From: Athripsodes cinereus
Lineage: Eukaryota > Arthropoda > Insecta > Trichoptera > Leptoceridae
Length of the DNA stretch: 64,000 nt
Direction of reading: 5' to 3'
Assembly: GCA_947579605.1 (NCBI GenBank)
Contig: OX388317.1
Coordinates: forward strand, 15,333,384-15,397,383
How positions within the stretch are numbered: the first letter of the stretch is position 1; each line of letters begins with the position of its first letter. Position numbers and translations under genes: made by a program. Shown here one piece after another: positions 63,949 to 64,000 of the stretch. Below the pieces are notes generated by a model. It did no database searches and was not told the origin of the DNA. It saw only the letters and a program-made list of their open reading frames with translations.

Positions 63949-64000
63949 AATAGAATTGTTTTGGTGTAAAAAAATTGTGTTAGAAATTTCATCGTCACTT

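Overview
The window looks like non-coding DNA from an animal nuclear genome, almost certainly an insect. It is strongly AT-rich (GC around 28% by eye, not computed). It has no bacterial-style gene packing, long gene-poor stretches, non-LTR retrotransposon tails, tRNA-derived SINEs and small inverted-repeat DNA transposons. Retroelement tails of the 'gcgataag...aataaaga' kind, frequent 'taggtacc' words and runs of 'ataatattat' recall Lepidoptera and aphids or other Hemiptera. I cannot fix the order, let alone the species.

The one recognisable host gene lies on the minus strand. Two coding exons with consensus splice sites (10866..10541 and 7417..7257, complement) join in frame. They encode a signal peptide, a Ser/Pro/Ala-rich linker and most of a PAN/Apple-type cysteine domain, so this is the N-terminus of a secreted or cell-surface protein. 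The layout resembles the PAN plus zona-pellucida cuticle proteins of insects, but no ZP domain is visible here. Downstream exons were not found and probably lie beyond the left edge. Upstream, a 35-bp exon at 39086..39052 with stops in all three frames and a GC-richer candidate exon ending in a donor at 56240 could form its 5' leader. If so, the gene spans about 49 kb and most of the window is its introns.

Layout: 1-7256, probable intron or flank with old LINE fragments; 7257-10866, the two coding exons and a 3.1-kb intron carrying a tRNA-SINE; 10867-39051, a very large putative intron with two more SINEs, GC-richer unexplained patches and a plus-strand TATA/Inr promoter-like site at 32.5 kb; 39052-44300, the leader microexon, a TTCGAA-rich element and an exon-like plus-strand segment at 41.9 kb; 44364-49784, a cluster of mobile elements (a hAT-type element with an exact 8-bp target duplication, a 581-bp element with near-perfect terminal repeats, a LINE fragment, and a 203-bp snap-back repeat whose two arms each carry a hammerhead-ribozyme-like core); 49785-64000, LINE fragments, a small TTAA-flanked element, the candidate first exon and a perfect 72-bp palindrome.

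The rest is AT-rich sequence in which I see no gene. Short open frames there are expected by chance and are not annotated. No rRNA, CRISPR array or functional tRNA was seen, and I noticed no endogenous virus.
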